NCBI RefSeq assembly: GCF_949628215.1
Contig: NW_027441293.1
Location: 87,001 to 151,000 of the forward strand
Reading direction: 5' to 3'
DNA length: 64,000 nucleotides
Origin: Phalacrocorax aristotelis
Taxonomy: Eukaryota; Chordata; Aves; Suliformes; Phalacrocoracidae
In this document: piece by piece, positions 10,061-23,757 of the stretch
Position numbering within the stretch: the stretch's first letter is position 1
Layout: every line of letters starts with the position of its first letter
Made by a program: the position numbers and the translations under genes
Notes under the pieces: model-generated
Told to the model about the DNA's origin: nothing
The model's database searches: none
The model's input: only the letters and a program-made list of their open reading frames with translations

Positions 10061-12816
10061 TTAAATCTGTCCCCTCTGCTGCATGAAGGGCCTTTGCCCC
10101 TTGGTGTTGCCCTGGTTTCTAGGTTGCTTGGCGGGCACGCTGCTGATGTTGGACGCTCTGCGCTTGCTGCTTCCCGCCTGCAGCCCGCTGCTGCCTGCCC
10201 CGTGCCATCCCCATGCAGCTCTGCCTTTGTGGTTTGCCTGCTTGCTGCCCACCTCTCCCCACCTGGGCCCCACCCGGCAGGAGGTGACACCCGGCGGCAG
10301 CGGCAAGTGGGTCAAAACCACCCGGGGCTGCCTCCGCAGCGCCTCCTCCAGCAGCTGGGCCATGTGGGGCTGGTGACGCTGGGGGTGCACCTGGGCTCTG
10401 GCCAAGGGCGTCAGTAGTGGGGACTGCAGGACGCTGAGCAGGGGACTGTCCAGAGGAGCCTGCAGGGGATCGTTCTGGGGACTGTCCACAGGACTGTCCT
10501 CAGAAGTCTCCTCTGCCGTCTCCGGAGGAGCCTGCAGGGGATCGTTCTGGGGACTGTCCACAGGTCTGTCCTCAGAAGTCTCCTCTGCAGTCTCCGGAGG
10601 AGCCTGCAGGGGATCGTTCTGGGGACTGTCCACCGGACTGACCTCAGAAGTCTCCTCTGCAGTCTCCGGAGGAGCCTGCAGGGGATCGTTCTGGGGACTG
10701 TCCACAGGTCTGTCCTCAGAAGTCTCCTCTGCAGTCTCCGGAGAGCTCTCCTCGGAGATATCCAAGGGCAGCCAGGTGGGGAGGACTGCCGACACCCCGC
10801 CCTGGTTCCCCTTGGTGTCTTGCAAGGGGGAGGCCGGCACCCCCCAGAAGGGGTCGGCATCCCCCAGCATCCCCGATTGCAGGCGGCGTTTGCACAAGCC
10901 GCCCTCCGCCTCGTACTCCAGGAGGTCAGGGTCTTCGCTGCAAGGAGGCAGTGGTGTCCAGGCTGTCGGGGAGATCGGCGAGGATATTTTCACCATCCAC
11001 CAGCATCACTGCTGCCAACTTCTCCACCTCGCAGCCGCCCTCTGCCCTGTACTCCAAGAGGTGGGGGAGCTTGTTAAGTGAAGTTGTTAAGTCGAGGACA
11101 TTGGGGATGGTGTCCCCGCCATCCACCAGCCCCGCCGCCACCAGTGGCTCCTTGGGGCAGCCGCCGTCCGCCACGTACCCACAGAGGTCAGGGTGCTCAT
11201 CAAGGGCCTCGGCAGTCACGTTGGGGACACTGGTGGTCAGGGTGGTGTCCTCACTGTCCCCTAGCCCTGCCACCACCGCATGGTCCTGGGGGCAGGCGCT
11301 ATCTGCCGTGTACATGGAGAAGTCGTGGAGGTCATCGAGGAAATCGGCGCTGATGAGGCTGTTGGGGAAATGAAGGCCATTAGGGATGGTGTCCTCGCTG
11401 TCCCCCAGCCCTGCTGCCACCACTTGCTGATGGGGGCAGCCGCCCTCTGCCACGTACTCGGAGAAGTCAGGGACCCGGCTGAGGAAGCTGGTGAAGTCGT
11501 CGACGTCGTCGACAGAGACCTCGCCGACCCCCAGCCCCGCCGCCGCTGCTGGCTCCTTGGGGCAGCCGCCCTCCGCCACGTACTCGGAGAGGTCGGGGAG
11601 CTCGTGGAGGAAGGCGGCGAGGCTGGGGCTGTCAGGCCCATCGGGGAGGCTGTCCTCGCTCTCCAAGGTGTTGAGCCAGGAGAGCACCAAGCTGGCGATG
11701 GTGTCCTCTGCCAGCTCAGGACAGGCCTCAGCGAAGGCCTGTGGCCCCTGCTCGGGCAGGTCGACGGGCTTCTCTGGGGCTGCCGGGGTGGTCTCCACTG
11801 CTGAAAAAGCAAAGAGATCCAACCCAAGCGCGGGGTGATGCAAGCTTTCCTTGGCACAGGGCAGCTACCCGCGGGCTCTGCCACCCCCCAGAGCTCACCT
11901 TTAGGCTCCATCCTGGTTCTGCAGGTTGGCAGAGCCAGGGCGGTCTGGTGGGGGCTGGCAGCAGGGACACTGTCCTCGATGGCCACCACTTCCTTCTTGA
12001 AGCCCTCTGATAGATTCTGGGCGCTGCCGGGCAGGGTGTGGAGCACAGGGTGCTCCTGGACCCAAGGCTGAGCCGTGGGGCGGCACGGTGGTGCGTCGCC
12101 GGTGTGGGCAGGGGCACGCAGCAGGCAGGAGCCCGTGGGGTCCATGGGCTCTTGCTGGTCCAGGGTCCGTGGCCCCATCCCCCTCGGCTGGTGGGGCACC
12201 AGCGCCTGTGGCACCACCTGCTGTCCCCAGCCGTAGGCAGGGGGACAGGGAGCAGCCATGGTGGGGAGCGACACCCCATGGTTTAGCTGCACCCGGTGGG
12301 GGAGCTGCTCCCCATGGGGAAGCTGCACCCTACTGGGGAGCTGCACCCCACTGGGGAGCTGCAACCCAGCATGGAGCTGCATCCCATGGGGGAGAGGCAC
12401 CCCAGCTGGAGCTGCACCCCAGCAGGGAGCTGTACCCCCATGGGCATCCGCACCCCAGCGGGGAGCTGCACCCCAGTGGGGAGCTGCATGCCTTTCGGGT
12501 GCTGTACCCCACTGAGGGAGCTGCACCCCAGTGGGGAGCTGCACCCCGTGAGGGAGCTGTGCCACTGGGGGAGGTGGCACCCTGCTGGGGAGCTGCACCA
12601 CCTGCCCCGGGGCCCCCAGGGGCCCTGGCACCGCCTGCCAGACGGTGGGCTGGGACAGCTGGTGGGTGACGGTGTGGAGCTGGGCAGGCTCACCAGACAC
12701 TGCCAGCCCCGGGACAGAGGGCAGCACGTGGGCACTGACCGGTGCTGGCATGGCTGGGGTGGTGAAGCTCATGCTGGGCACCTGCGATGCCGTGGGCAGC
12801 CGGAGAGGGAACCTCT
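10061..12816 (-). CDS. Proline-rich, repeat-bearing protein; unrecognised
   Basis: Two coding exons on the minus strand. Exon A is 12816-11899: acceptor CCCCCAACAG, then a proline-rich region with about 14 short G-V-Q-L-P type repeats, ending with donor AAAG/GTGAGC. Exon B runs from 11800 (acceptor TTTTTCAG) to a stop at 10061, and the phase across this intron is correct. Exon B encodes six degenerate repeats of about 45 residues (core near PDLSEYVAEGGCPKE), then four 24-residue repeats (core PETAEETSEDRPVDSPQND), then a basic C terminus (SSKRRAS). The frame breaks once near 10935, between repeats five and six, with the repeat motif continuing in the next frame. That suggests a pseudogene, a sequencing indel or an unusual splice. 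The first exon is not identified. The acidic repeats and basic tail suggest a nuclear protein; a NUT-family relation crossed my mind but I cannot support it. Confidence 0.55.
10457..10745 (-). repeat. Coding tandem repeat, 4 x 72 bp
   Basis: Four near-identical 72-bp units in frame, each encoding 24 residues with core PETAEETSE and VDSPQNDPLQAP. The units differ mainly at the DRP/VSP/DSP position. Near-identity of the units points to recent expansion. Confidence 0.9.
10880..11640 (-). repeat. Six degenerate about 45-residue coding repeats
   Basis: Each repeat carries a core like LPDLSEYVAEGGCPKE, then an Ala/Gly-rich turn (AAGLGDSED) and an acidic, Asp/Leu-rich stretch. Spacing is 42-48 residues. 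A Tyr two or three residues after Ser and a Cys-Pro pair are the most constant positions. Repeat six is in a different frame from repeats one to five. Confidence 0.8.
12270..12600 (-). repeat. Coding minisatellite, GGGGAGCTGCACCCC type
   Basis: Tandem variants of a 24-30 bp unit within exon A of the proline-rich gene. They encode V-Q-L-P and similar peptides on the minus strand. All frames stay open across part of the array, giving shadow ORFs on the plus strand. Confidence 0.85.
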
Positions 12817-13062
12817 CTGTTGGGGGAAGCAAAGAGGGGTGGTGGGGTGAGGTATTGGTGGGCAGAGCCCGTTGGGGGGTTACCTGGAGGGCAGGAGCAC
12901 CACGAGGAGCAGGAGCCTGATGCTGTACCTGCCTGGCGGTGGGTCAGTGTGGGGTTTGTTTGGGGCAAACACTGTTCTGGGGTTCTGTCCCCAGGGCGAT
13001 CATTCCGCCAGCACCTGCCTGAGCCAGCCTTGCCAGGGCTGGATTTGTCATGCCTCAGCAAC

Positions 13063-13255
13063 TGACCATCACCATGATTTCCCATCCTGCTGATGATTTT
13101 CTGTCCTCTGTGCTGATTTCTCATCCGGATGAGGGTTTCCCATCCCCGCCATGAATTCCCATCCCAACAATGATTTCTCAGCCCTGGGATGGTTTCCTAT
13201 CCCAATGGTTTCCCATGCCCACAATTTCCCTCCCAAGCATGATTTTTGTGGAGAG
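13063..13255. repeat. Degenerate minisatellite, ATGATTTCCCATCCC type
   Basis: About seven imperfect copies of a 22-30 bp unit containing GATTTCCCATCCC. It lies upstream (5-prime) of the proline-rich gene. Non-coding as far as I can see. Confidence 0.8.
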
Positions 13256-16200
13256 GTGAATTTCCTTCCAAAGGGGAAGGGATGCAGCCGGTACAGGCGG
13301 CCCTGCGGTGCTGCCATGGGTGAGCTGCCCCATCCCCACCACTGGGGCGGGATGGGGCCCTTTTGGGGGTTGTTTTTGTGCTGCCCCTCTCTGCCCCAGG
13401 GTGGGGACAATGCTGCTCCCAACCGTGGGGATACCTGGCGCTGGCGGTACCGGTACCTTGTGGCCATGCTGGGGAGCTCTCGGGCAAATCTGGCAACTGG
13501 CCTGTGCCAACCGAGGAGAGAGGCTGGGACGCAAAGTATAGCGGTACAGAGGCACCCTCACATTCGTGCCCTCGAGCTGTCCCGTTCAAACTGAGGCACC
13601 CCAGATGCAGTCTTACACGTGTTTTTAGACCGTTCAAGCATTCATCTCCAACGCTAGTTGACCGGTTGATACTTAACACACACGTGTGCACTGCTGTTTT
13701 GCAAAGCAACTCTAGTTCTGTGGTGTCGTCATCCGTCTGCTTGCTTTTTCTGAGAGCCGAGTTGCAGATCCTGCTTCCTGTACCTGGAGAGATTCCCTAT
13801 TCGATGTGTTTGCTTTTCTTGCTTTTAGACTAAAGGCAGATACGCACTGTAGTGTAAACTTCTAATTTGTTCCCATCCCAGAAGAGTCTGATTGTCAGTG
13901 TTTGACTATTTCTTGCATTTGGGGAGAGGGGGCAGGAGATGGCAGGTATTCTTCTGCCCCAAATCTGGGGTTTTTGCATACTAGCCATAGAGGAAAGAGC
14001 AAGGGTGCCAGCTGGCGAGCCATGCAAAAAAGCAGTTTCCTTCATAAGTGATTGCGACTAGTTTCCTAAAGACAATGTCCGTTTCAGGCAAGAGCAAAAG
14101 AACAATATCGCAAACAGTATTGTGTTTGTGCAGGTATTATGAAGGAAGCGTTAATCCTTTCCAAACTTGAAACGCAGTAATCAGTTTCGCATGTTAGCAA
14201 ATGTTAGTAGTTCTCTTTCTAAGATCTCTTTTCTGCCCTAAGCTGGTCTCTGTGCTCCAGGTTGTCATTCTGTATTCTGTGTTCCTCAGATTTACGGAGG
14301 AGAGAGAATCAGGTGCAGTGATTGAAATTACCGCTATTGAAATGCAATCCTGGCTACAGGATTGTTGCTGTCATTCATGTATTCATACAGCCCAGTAGTA
14401 TGTCAGCTCCGCCGGCCTTATTTGAACGGTCGTGTTTTCCAGCCTTCTTAAAGATTTGCCTCTCCACCACATAACAATGAGTAGCCATTGTTAGCTTGTG
14501 GTTTTGCCATGTCTTTCTGGTGTTGGCTCTGAATAAATGAAGTACACTGGTGAGTTACAGCGTCTCTTGCACAAACACTACAGCAGCCTCCTGGTGCCCA
14601 TGAAGCATCTGCAAGCAAAAAACCCTGAATTTATGTGGCTCTGCGTGCAAGCTTTGGGTGTATTGCTGCAGTAGTTGTTGCAGTGCTTTCAGGCCCTCCC
14701 CAGTAATTCTGGACACCACAGTGTTGCGCTTCTAAACGTGGCCTTGTTCTGGGGGTTAATTGAAATGGGTGTGCCTAGCGCTGTCTTGTCGATGCACGCT
14801 CCGTTTCTGGTTGGGCGGCACCCTCTCCTGGTATTGTAATGCTGCCCTAAATGAGAGGAGAGGTGCTGCTGTCGTCAAGGATCAGGTAAATAGCTGTATG
14901 CGGTTCAAGGCAAGAATGGCACTGCTGTTCTGACACGGAAAATGAACCAGGCAGATGAGCTTTCTGTTCCTTCAGCTGGAAACATTGCAGAAACCACTGT
15001 TTAGAGTGGCTCCTGTTTGGGAGCGAGGAATGGAGGCTGTAGTGGTGGAGAGGCCTTCCAAAATGCGTTACTGGCCTTGGAGTGTGTTCCTCAAGGTAAG
15101 TGGATGAAGCAACCCTTGTGTGGTGATGTAAAGTACGTCCTTGTCCTTCCTCCCCTTCGGGAGGTGCGTGGCTGTAAGTGCGAGCCCGGTGGTGTTCTAG
15201 CAGTGGCAGGCAGCATGAGCCTTCCTCTTTGCCCCTAAATTCCACAGCAGCCTCCGAATTGCCCTCTGCTCATGGGGCACTTTGGATGGTGTATGAGTTG
15301 TTTGTCAACAATATCCGTGGTTGTATGTCTGATTCATCACGAGTAGAGCGCAGCTACAGATCAATGAGTGTGTGAAATCTCAGCAAGTTTTCAAATGTAA
15401 TAACTACTCCCTAAAATACTGCAGCATTTTCCAGATTATCTTAAAGCAAATTCTGGCAATTGAGACCTTTCTGGGTTTTTTCACAGGGCTCCTAAATTGC
15501 GCCTAATCCTAGGAACTGCTTTCAGGTGACGTTTCCACTCCTATTTTCAGTCGATACAGCACACGTAACAGATTTAGTATTTTGGCGCTGTGATGGCTAA
15601 GTATGGCAGATATCTGAGCACAGGGCTTGGGCTTCCACAAAGAAACACTGTTCTAAAGGTGCTGCTGCTGACATTTCTGTGACTTCTTTGTCAGGTCACT
15701 GATGTTTGTCACTCAAGTAAACTTGCACCTCAGAGTGTCTGGGCTATGGCTGTTCTTTCTTAGAACTTGAAGTACTGCGTCTGGTAGCTGTCTGTAATCC
15801 TGGGGATATACAGCCTGGTTAAAGGTACCTTCGAATTTTGATGGTTGGTTATTTAAGAACCCAAAACGGTAGCACAGACTTTGTATTTTTGATACTTCCG
15901 CAGCAGAGACAAAATACCTGAAGTCCCTGAAGGGGGGGATCACTGTCTGTGTATCCTCTTTCCTGGGCTTTTAGGACAGGAGCAGAGGTGAGGTTTTGGA
16001 GATAAGCACCTCTTCTCTGCCCTGGGTTCAGCACTGAGATTCAGACATTTTCTGTCCCTATTTTACAAGTCATCAGGTCTGTTCTCTGGGTGATGTGAGG
16101 GAGGAGAGGGGCCCTGTATATGGGAGAGAAAAGGCCGTTGCCCTAACAAAGGCAATAGGTAAAAAGGGACCTGAGAGGGCTCTAAAAGGATATGCTCTGA

Positions 16201-18268
16201 GAACAGCTATCCTCAGCCTTGGGATATGGAACATAGACTGTGCAGCAGCAAATAGAAAACTCAGACCTGATAAAACACTAGCACGTACCTCCCGCAGCAG
16301 CCCAGTGATGTTGTCCCTCTCTGTGTCACAGCACCCTGTCGTCTCCTCTGTAACAGTGACAAAAGTGAGATGAGTTCGTATTTCTGTGGGTTTACCTGGC
16401 CAATACTGTCCCACCCTCATATTTTTTCCTGTGTTGTCCAAATAACCTTACTGCGTTGAGGAAAATAATGAGAAGTGTGGTTAGGGACTGGAAACGGATG
16501 GGATGGAGTAAGGGAGGAAAAGAAATACCCATTTTAAGTGTGTTGTGTTTATTTTTATAATCCTGATGTGAATGCAGTCCTCGTCCCAGGTAATGTGCGT
16601 CTCTGTGCGTGTGCTGGCCCTGGTGCTCGCTCTCCACTCCGGTGTGTGGGGAGGCTTTGCTGGGCCTCTTCTTGCTAAAGTAGAGGGTGTGCCTGGGGTA
16701 CCTGGAGCGGGAGGGCTGCCTGGGGAAGGCTGTGACACCCACAGATCACGCCTCTGGTCTTTTAAAATCAATCTGTGCCATTGCTGCTGTGCCCTGGAGC
16801 CGTTCCTGAAAGCTGCTGTGCGAGTTGCAGTTGGTGAATGCAGTCAGTCTGCGAATTTCAGTGGGTTTTCCCCTGTCAGCAGAGAGCCACGTGGAAAGGG
16901 GATGTCTCAGCCCACACTTGGTTTTCCTCGGGACTTTGGCAAGTAGTTATTTGTGTAAGAATTTGCCCCCAGAGTTGGGAGACGCGTGGAGGACAATATC
17001 CTCCTGCTAAGCAGAACTAGCTGTGCTGCAGGTGGCAGAAGGGCAGTGTTTCAAATCGCTCCTAAGCACGATGGCAGTCATTTGTGTTCAGCTCCTGAAC
17101 AGTGGCTCCTGCCCAGCAGCAGGATTACAACAGGTAAGAATTATTTTTGTGTGGTTCAGTAGCTCACTACTGGGAAGATGCCAGATGGGGATCTGTAGCT
17201 GAGCTGTGGGGAACTCAGGTGGAGGATGCTTCAGATTTGGTCCTCAGCTGTCACCCGACACTGAGAAGTTACCTGGGATTTGATTGCTGTGAAGTCAGCA
17301 TGGTCAGCAAATGTACTTCAGTGAAATTAAAAAGGGAGAAGAAAGTAGTCTTTGAGAAGAGACTCACAGTTTCTTCGGCAGTTCTGCCAGCTTTCAGGGA
17401 TGGCTCTTGAGATGGAGGTCTGACCCCCTCTCTGCACTGGCATAGTGGCCCCCTTCATAGCAATAGTTGTCTGGTCGTGTTTGATTCCCCTGGTTTTAGC
17501 GTTTGTTCAATTACGGACAAAGCACTTTTTTTCTGTGCTATTGCTTCCATAAGTCAAGTCAAGCTCTGCAAATTTGGGTTTCAGGGTTCCAACAATGAGT
17601 TGATTTCCTTATCCCTTGAGGACGAATATCCCCATGCACACCCCAATGCACACTTTAACCTGTTGCGAGCGATAAATAACAGACGAAATCTGATGTGCTA
17701 TAACTTGTTTACCCACAAAGCAAAGTGCAAGAGAGGCTCCAGCTAAAGGGAAGGTGAGGTATTAGGGACAGGGTAACAAGGCAGAGACCCCCCTCTCCCC
17801 CCGCTGCTGTGTTTGATTCTGGAGGACACGCTCCACATCCATGTGTTGTTTCAGAGGGTCTTCGTCTCTCTGTTGTTGTTTTATTTGTTGGTGTACCCTG
17901 CACTGTCTCCTGTTGTTGAAAATCCGACTGCTGGTGCTGCTTCTAAAGCAGAGTTGTGTCCTCTTCAATGAAACTTGCCAAGTCAGGTTGAACTGATGAA
18001 GCAATCGCTGGGTTGTTTTTTTTTCCCAGTAGTTTGCTGTTTGAAATGTCAGCAGTCTGTCTCAGAGGGCAAGTGTATTCCGATTCTCAAATCATCCTGC
18101 TGCAAATGCATGCACATCAAATACCGCTTCTTTGTGATGCCCGTAGGCCCAGTGCTCTTTCGCTGGCTTGAGAGCAGCAGGTAGCTCGGAAGCTCTGCAG
18201 CGCCAGGGAGGGATGGGGCCAGGCGGTGCTGGTAGGGGCACCCAGCCTGGCTGCCCACAAGCAAAGGC
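13256..18268. other. Five kb without recognised genes
   Basis: Ordinary mixed-composition DNA with short unrelated ORFs on both strands. No long frame, splice-framed exon, tRNA, LINE or LTR was recognised. An ORF at 16095-16373 (plus, 92 codons) and one at 17477-17746 (plus, 89 codons) have acceptable composition but no identified relatives. Possibly the 5-prime region and first exon of the proline-rich gene lie near 13300, where a minus-strand ATG opens a short basic peptide. Confidence 0.5.
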
Positions 18269-18905
18269 TGTTGGGGTTGAGCCGGCAACTGAGCCCCACA
18301 CAGCCGCTTGCTCAGCCCCCCACCGGCAGGATGGGGAGAGCATCAGAAGGGCAAAAGTGAGAAAGCTCGTGGGTTGAGATAAGAACAGTTTAATAATTAA
18401 AATAAAACCATAATAACAGCAGCAATAATGCAAAGAAAAGGAAAATAAGGAGAGAGAGGCGAAACCCGGGGCGGGGGGAAGGGGGAATGAACAACCAAGA
18501 CACACGGCACGTGACGCGGCCGCTCAGCACCCGCCGACCCGCCGATGCCGGTCCCTGAGCAGCAGCCGCCCCTCTGTGCGCCCACTGCCCCGGGTAATAG
18601 GCTGGTCGTGGCGTCACATGGTACGGAATGAGCACCCCATTGGCCAGTCAGGGTCAGCTGTCTTGGCTGTGGCTCCGCCCCCCCGGCCCCTTGCCCCCGG
18701 GGCGGAGCGTGGGAAGCTGGAAAGGTCCCTGGCTGCTTCGCCAGCTGCAGCGAAGAGGAGTGACCCTCTCCCAGCCAAAACCAGCGCAGTCGCCACCCCT
18801 TATTCCACACCGTTTTCGCCATGCCCAGGTCCCATACGATGCAACGCAACCTCACCAACCACCACCCCTCCCCTCCCCAGCCTTTGGCATCATACACAGA
18901 CATCA
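18269..18905 (-). mobile_element. Avian ERV LTR fossil with adjacent internal remnant
   Basis: Minus-strand LTR of the abundant avian family that begins TG-GCTGGTTTTGGCTGGGA. LTR limits are about 18788 (start) to 18269 (end, ACCCCAACA). It carries GC-boxes and a CCAAT-type motif in U3 and an A/T-rich polyadenylation region. Sequence at 18789-18905 is shared with the flank of the LTR at 27300-27518; read on the minus strand it ends in a purine-rich run, so both are probably 3-prime LTRs with a scrap of internal sequence. No coding capacity remains; old. Confidence 0.8.
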
Positions 18906-20561
18906 CTCCCTTCGTCTATGGCCCTTCCCTGTAAAATGTCCATAAAAACGTCCACTTGTGTTTCTCAGGGCAGCTGCGGTGCCGGGTCCGACCCTGGCAC
19001 AAGCAGAGGGACAGTCCCACGCGCTCCCATCATGTCACCCCCAGGAGCTCCCCGCAGGGGCAGGGAAGGATGCTCCGGGGGTTGGGAGCAGCTCCCAGGA
19101 CTTCGGACACCAGGCACGGCCACCCTGGTGCCACACGGGCGGTGTGTAAGCGTTGCCGCGCAGGTGGGGGTTTGTGCCTCGGTTTCCCCGTGGAGAATTG
19201 CTGTGTCGCTGCAGAGGGGGGTGATGGCACCCCCGTACCGGGGCTGGGTGTACAGCCAGGGCTGGGCTGCTGAGGTGTCCCCTACCCACAGGAGAGAGGG
19301 TCAGACAGAGCCCGGCGGTGCTGGAGGGAAACAAGGAGGCAGAAGGGGTTTTTTCTTCTCCATTTTTGTTTTTAATTTGTAAATAACTTTCCATGAAAAA
19401 CGTTAAATTGCACACGTGTATCTGCAGTTCTTCAGTATCATATAGAGGCCCCAAAACAGGAAAATATCACAAAAACAACAAATAAAAAGAAGCATCAGCA
19501 ATACAGATACCAACACCTACAGTGACCCCCCCCAAAACCCGCAAGAGGCATGACCCTTGCTCCCCAGCCCCGGGACACTGTCCCCAGCCTACGTCAGCTA
19601 GTGAAAGGCAGAGAGGGTTTATGGTGGTCTAGACCCTTTGGCAACGGCAGCGAGGGGTTTGGGTAGAAAAAATACCAAAGCCAGTTGTGGGAGCGACCCC
19701 GTCCCCGCTGCTCCTCTCCTGTCGCGGACAATTCCAGGACCCTTGATGAAACCTGTTGCTGCTGCTGCAGGATCCTCCCTTGCCTGGTCTTGGTTTACAG
19801 AACGATGAACACAAGCCTTTAAACAATGAAAATATAAACCAACTCCCAAACTGCATTTCCCCTAACCCCACTCTTAGGAAATTCTAGTGCTAAAAATACA
19901 GGTTCCTTTGAATATATAATCGATAATAGATTCTATAAAAACATCTAAAGAAGCAGACTTGCTGAATTTATAAACCTTTTGTTCTTCCCTAGGTAGAACC
20001 TCCCTAGGAGGGAGGTTGAACTCAGAGGATCTAGAAGGGACCTCTACGTACTTGCTAGCTAATTATCACACTATACCTATGACCTACCCTAGGCAGAAAA
20101 TAGGAAAAAGAGAGAGAGAAACAGAGGGACGAAGGGGTAAGAAAATTGCACTTAGTCTGTCGAGCCCTAAGCCACCAGGATCTCATGTCTTGGATGGGAT
20201 TTAGCGGGTGCTCTGTTAGCCCTGAAGGAACGTAGGCCGTGTCCTTTGCCACGGGGAAAAAGAAAAAGACAATTCACATGTATTCCTTTAAAAGCAAAAA
20301 AATAAGCAGTGTTGTATTTCTTCTCCTGAGGAAACTCATGGACTAGAGACTTCTGACGTGGCCTTTAAAGCTCTATCAAGCTGTTCCTGTGGTGTTGGTT
20401 TTTTCTCCCCGCAGTGTTTCTGTGAATAATCTTACAATGAAGCTGGTAAAAGTCCCTGTGAATGTCTCTGTCTCTAGAAACTCTTGTCCCTTGTAAGTCC
20501 CAGCAGCTCTGGGGGAGCATCCTACTAAAGCCTGTGCGGGCTTTGGAGAGTGACTGGCCCC
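18906..20561. other. 3-prime flank of the FOXJ1 gene; no gene seen
   Basis: Presumably holds the FOXJ1 3-prime untranslated region (minus strand, downstream of the stop at 20562) plus intergenic sequence. No clear repeats or further exons are recognised. Confidence 0.5.

Positions 20562-23757
<3,196 letters not shown>

Noticed and set aside
10926-10996. Short intron to explain the frame change in the proline-rich gene
   Set aside because: An acceptor-like CCTTGCAG exists, but the nearest GT donor (GATG/GTGAAA) gives the wrong phase.
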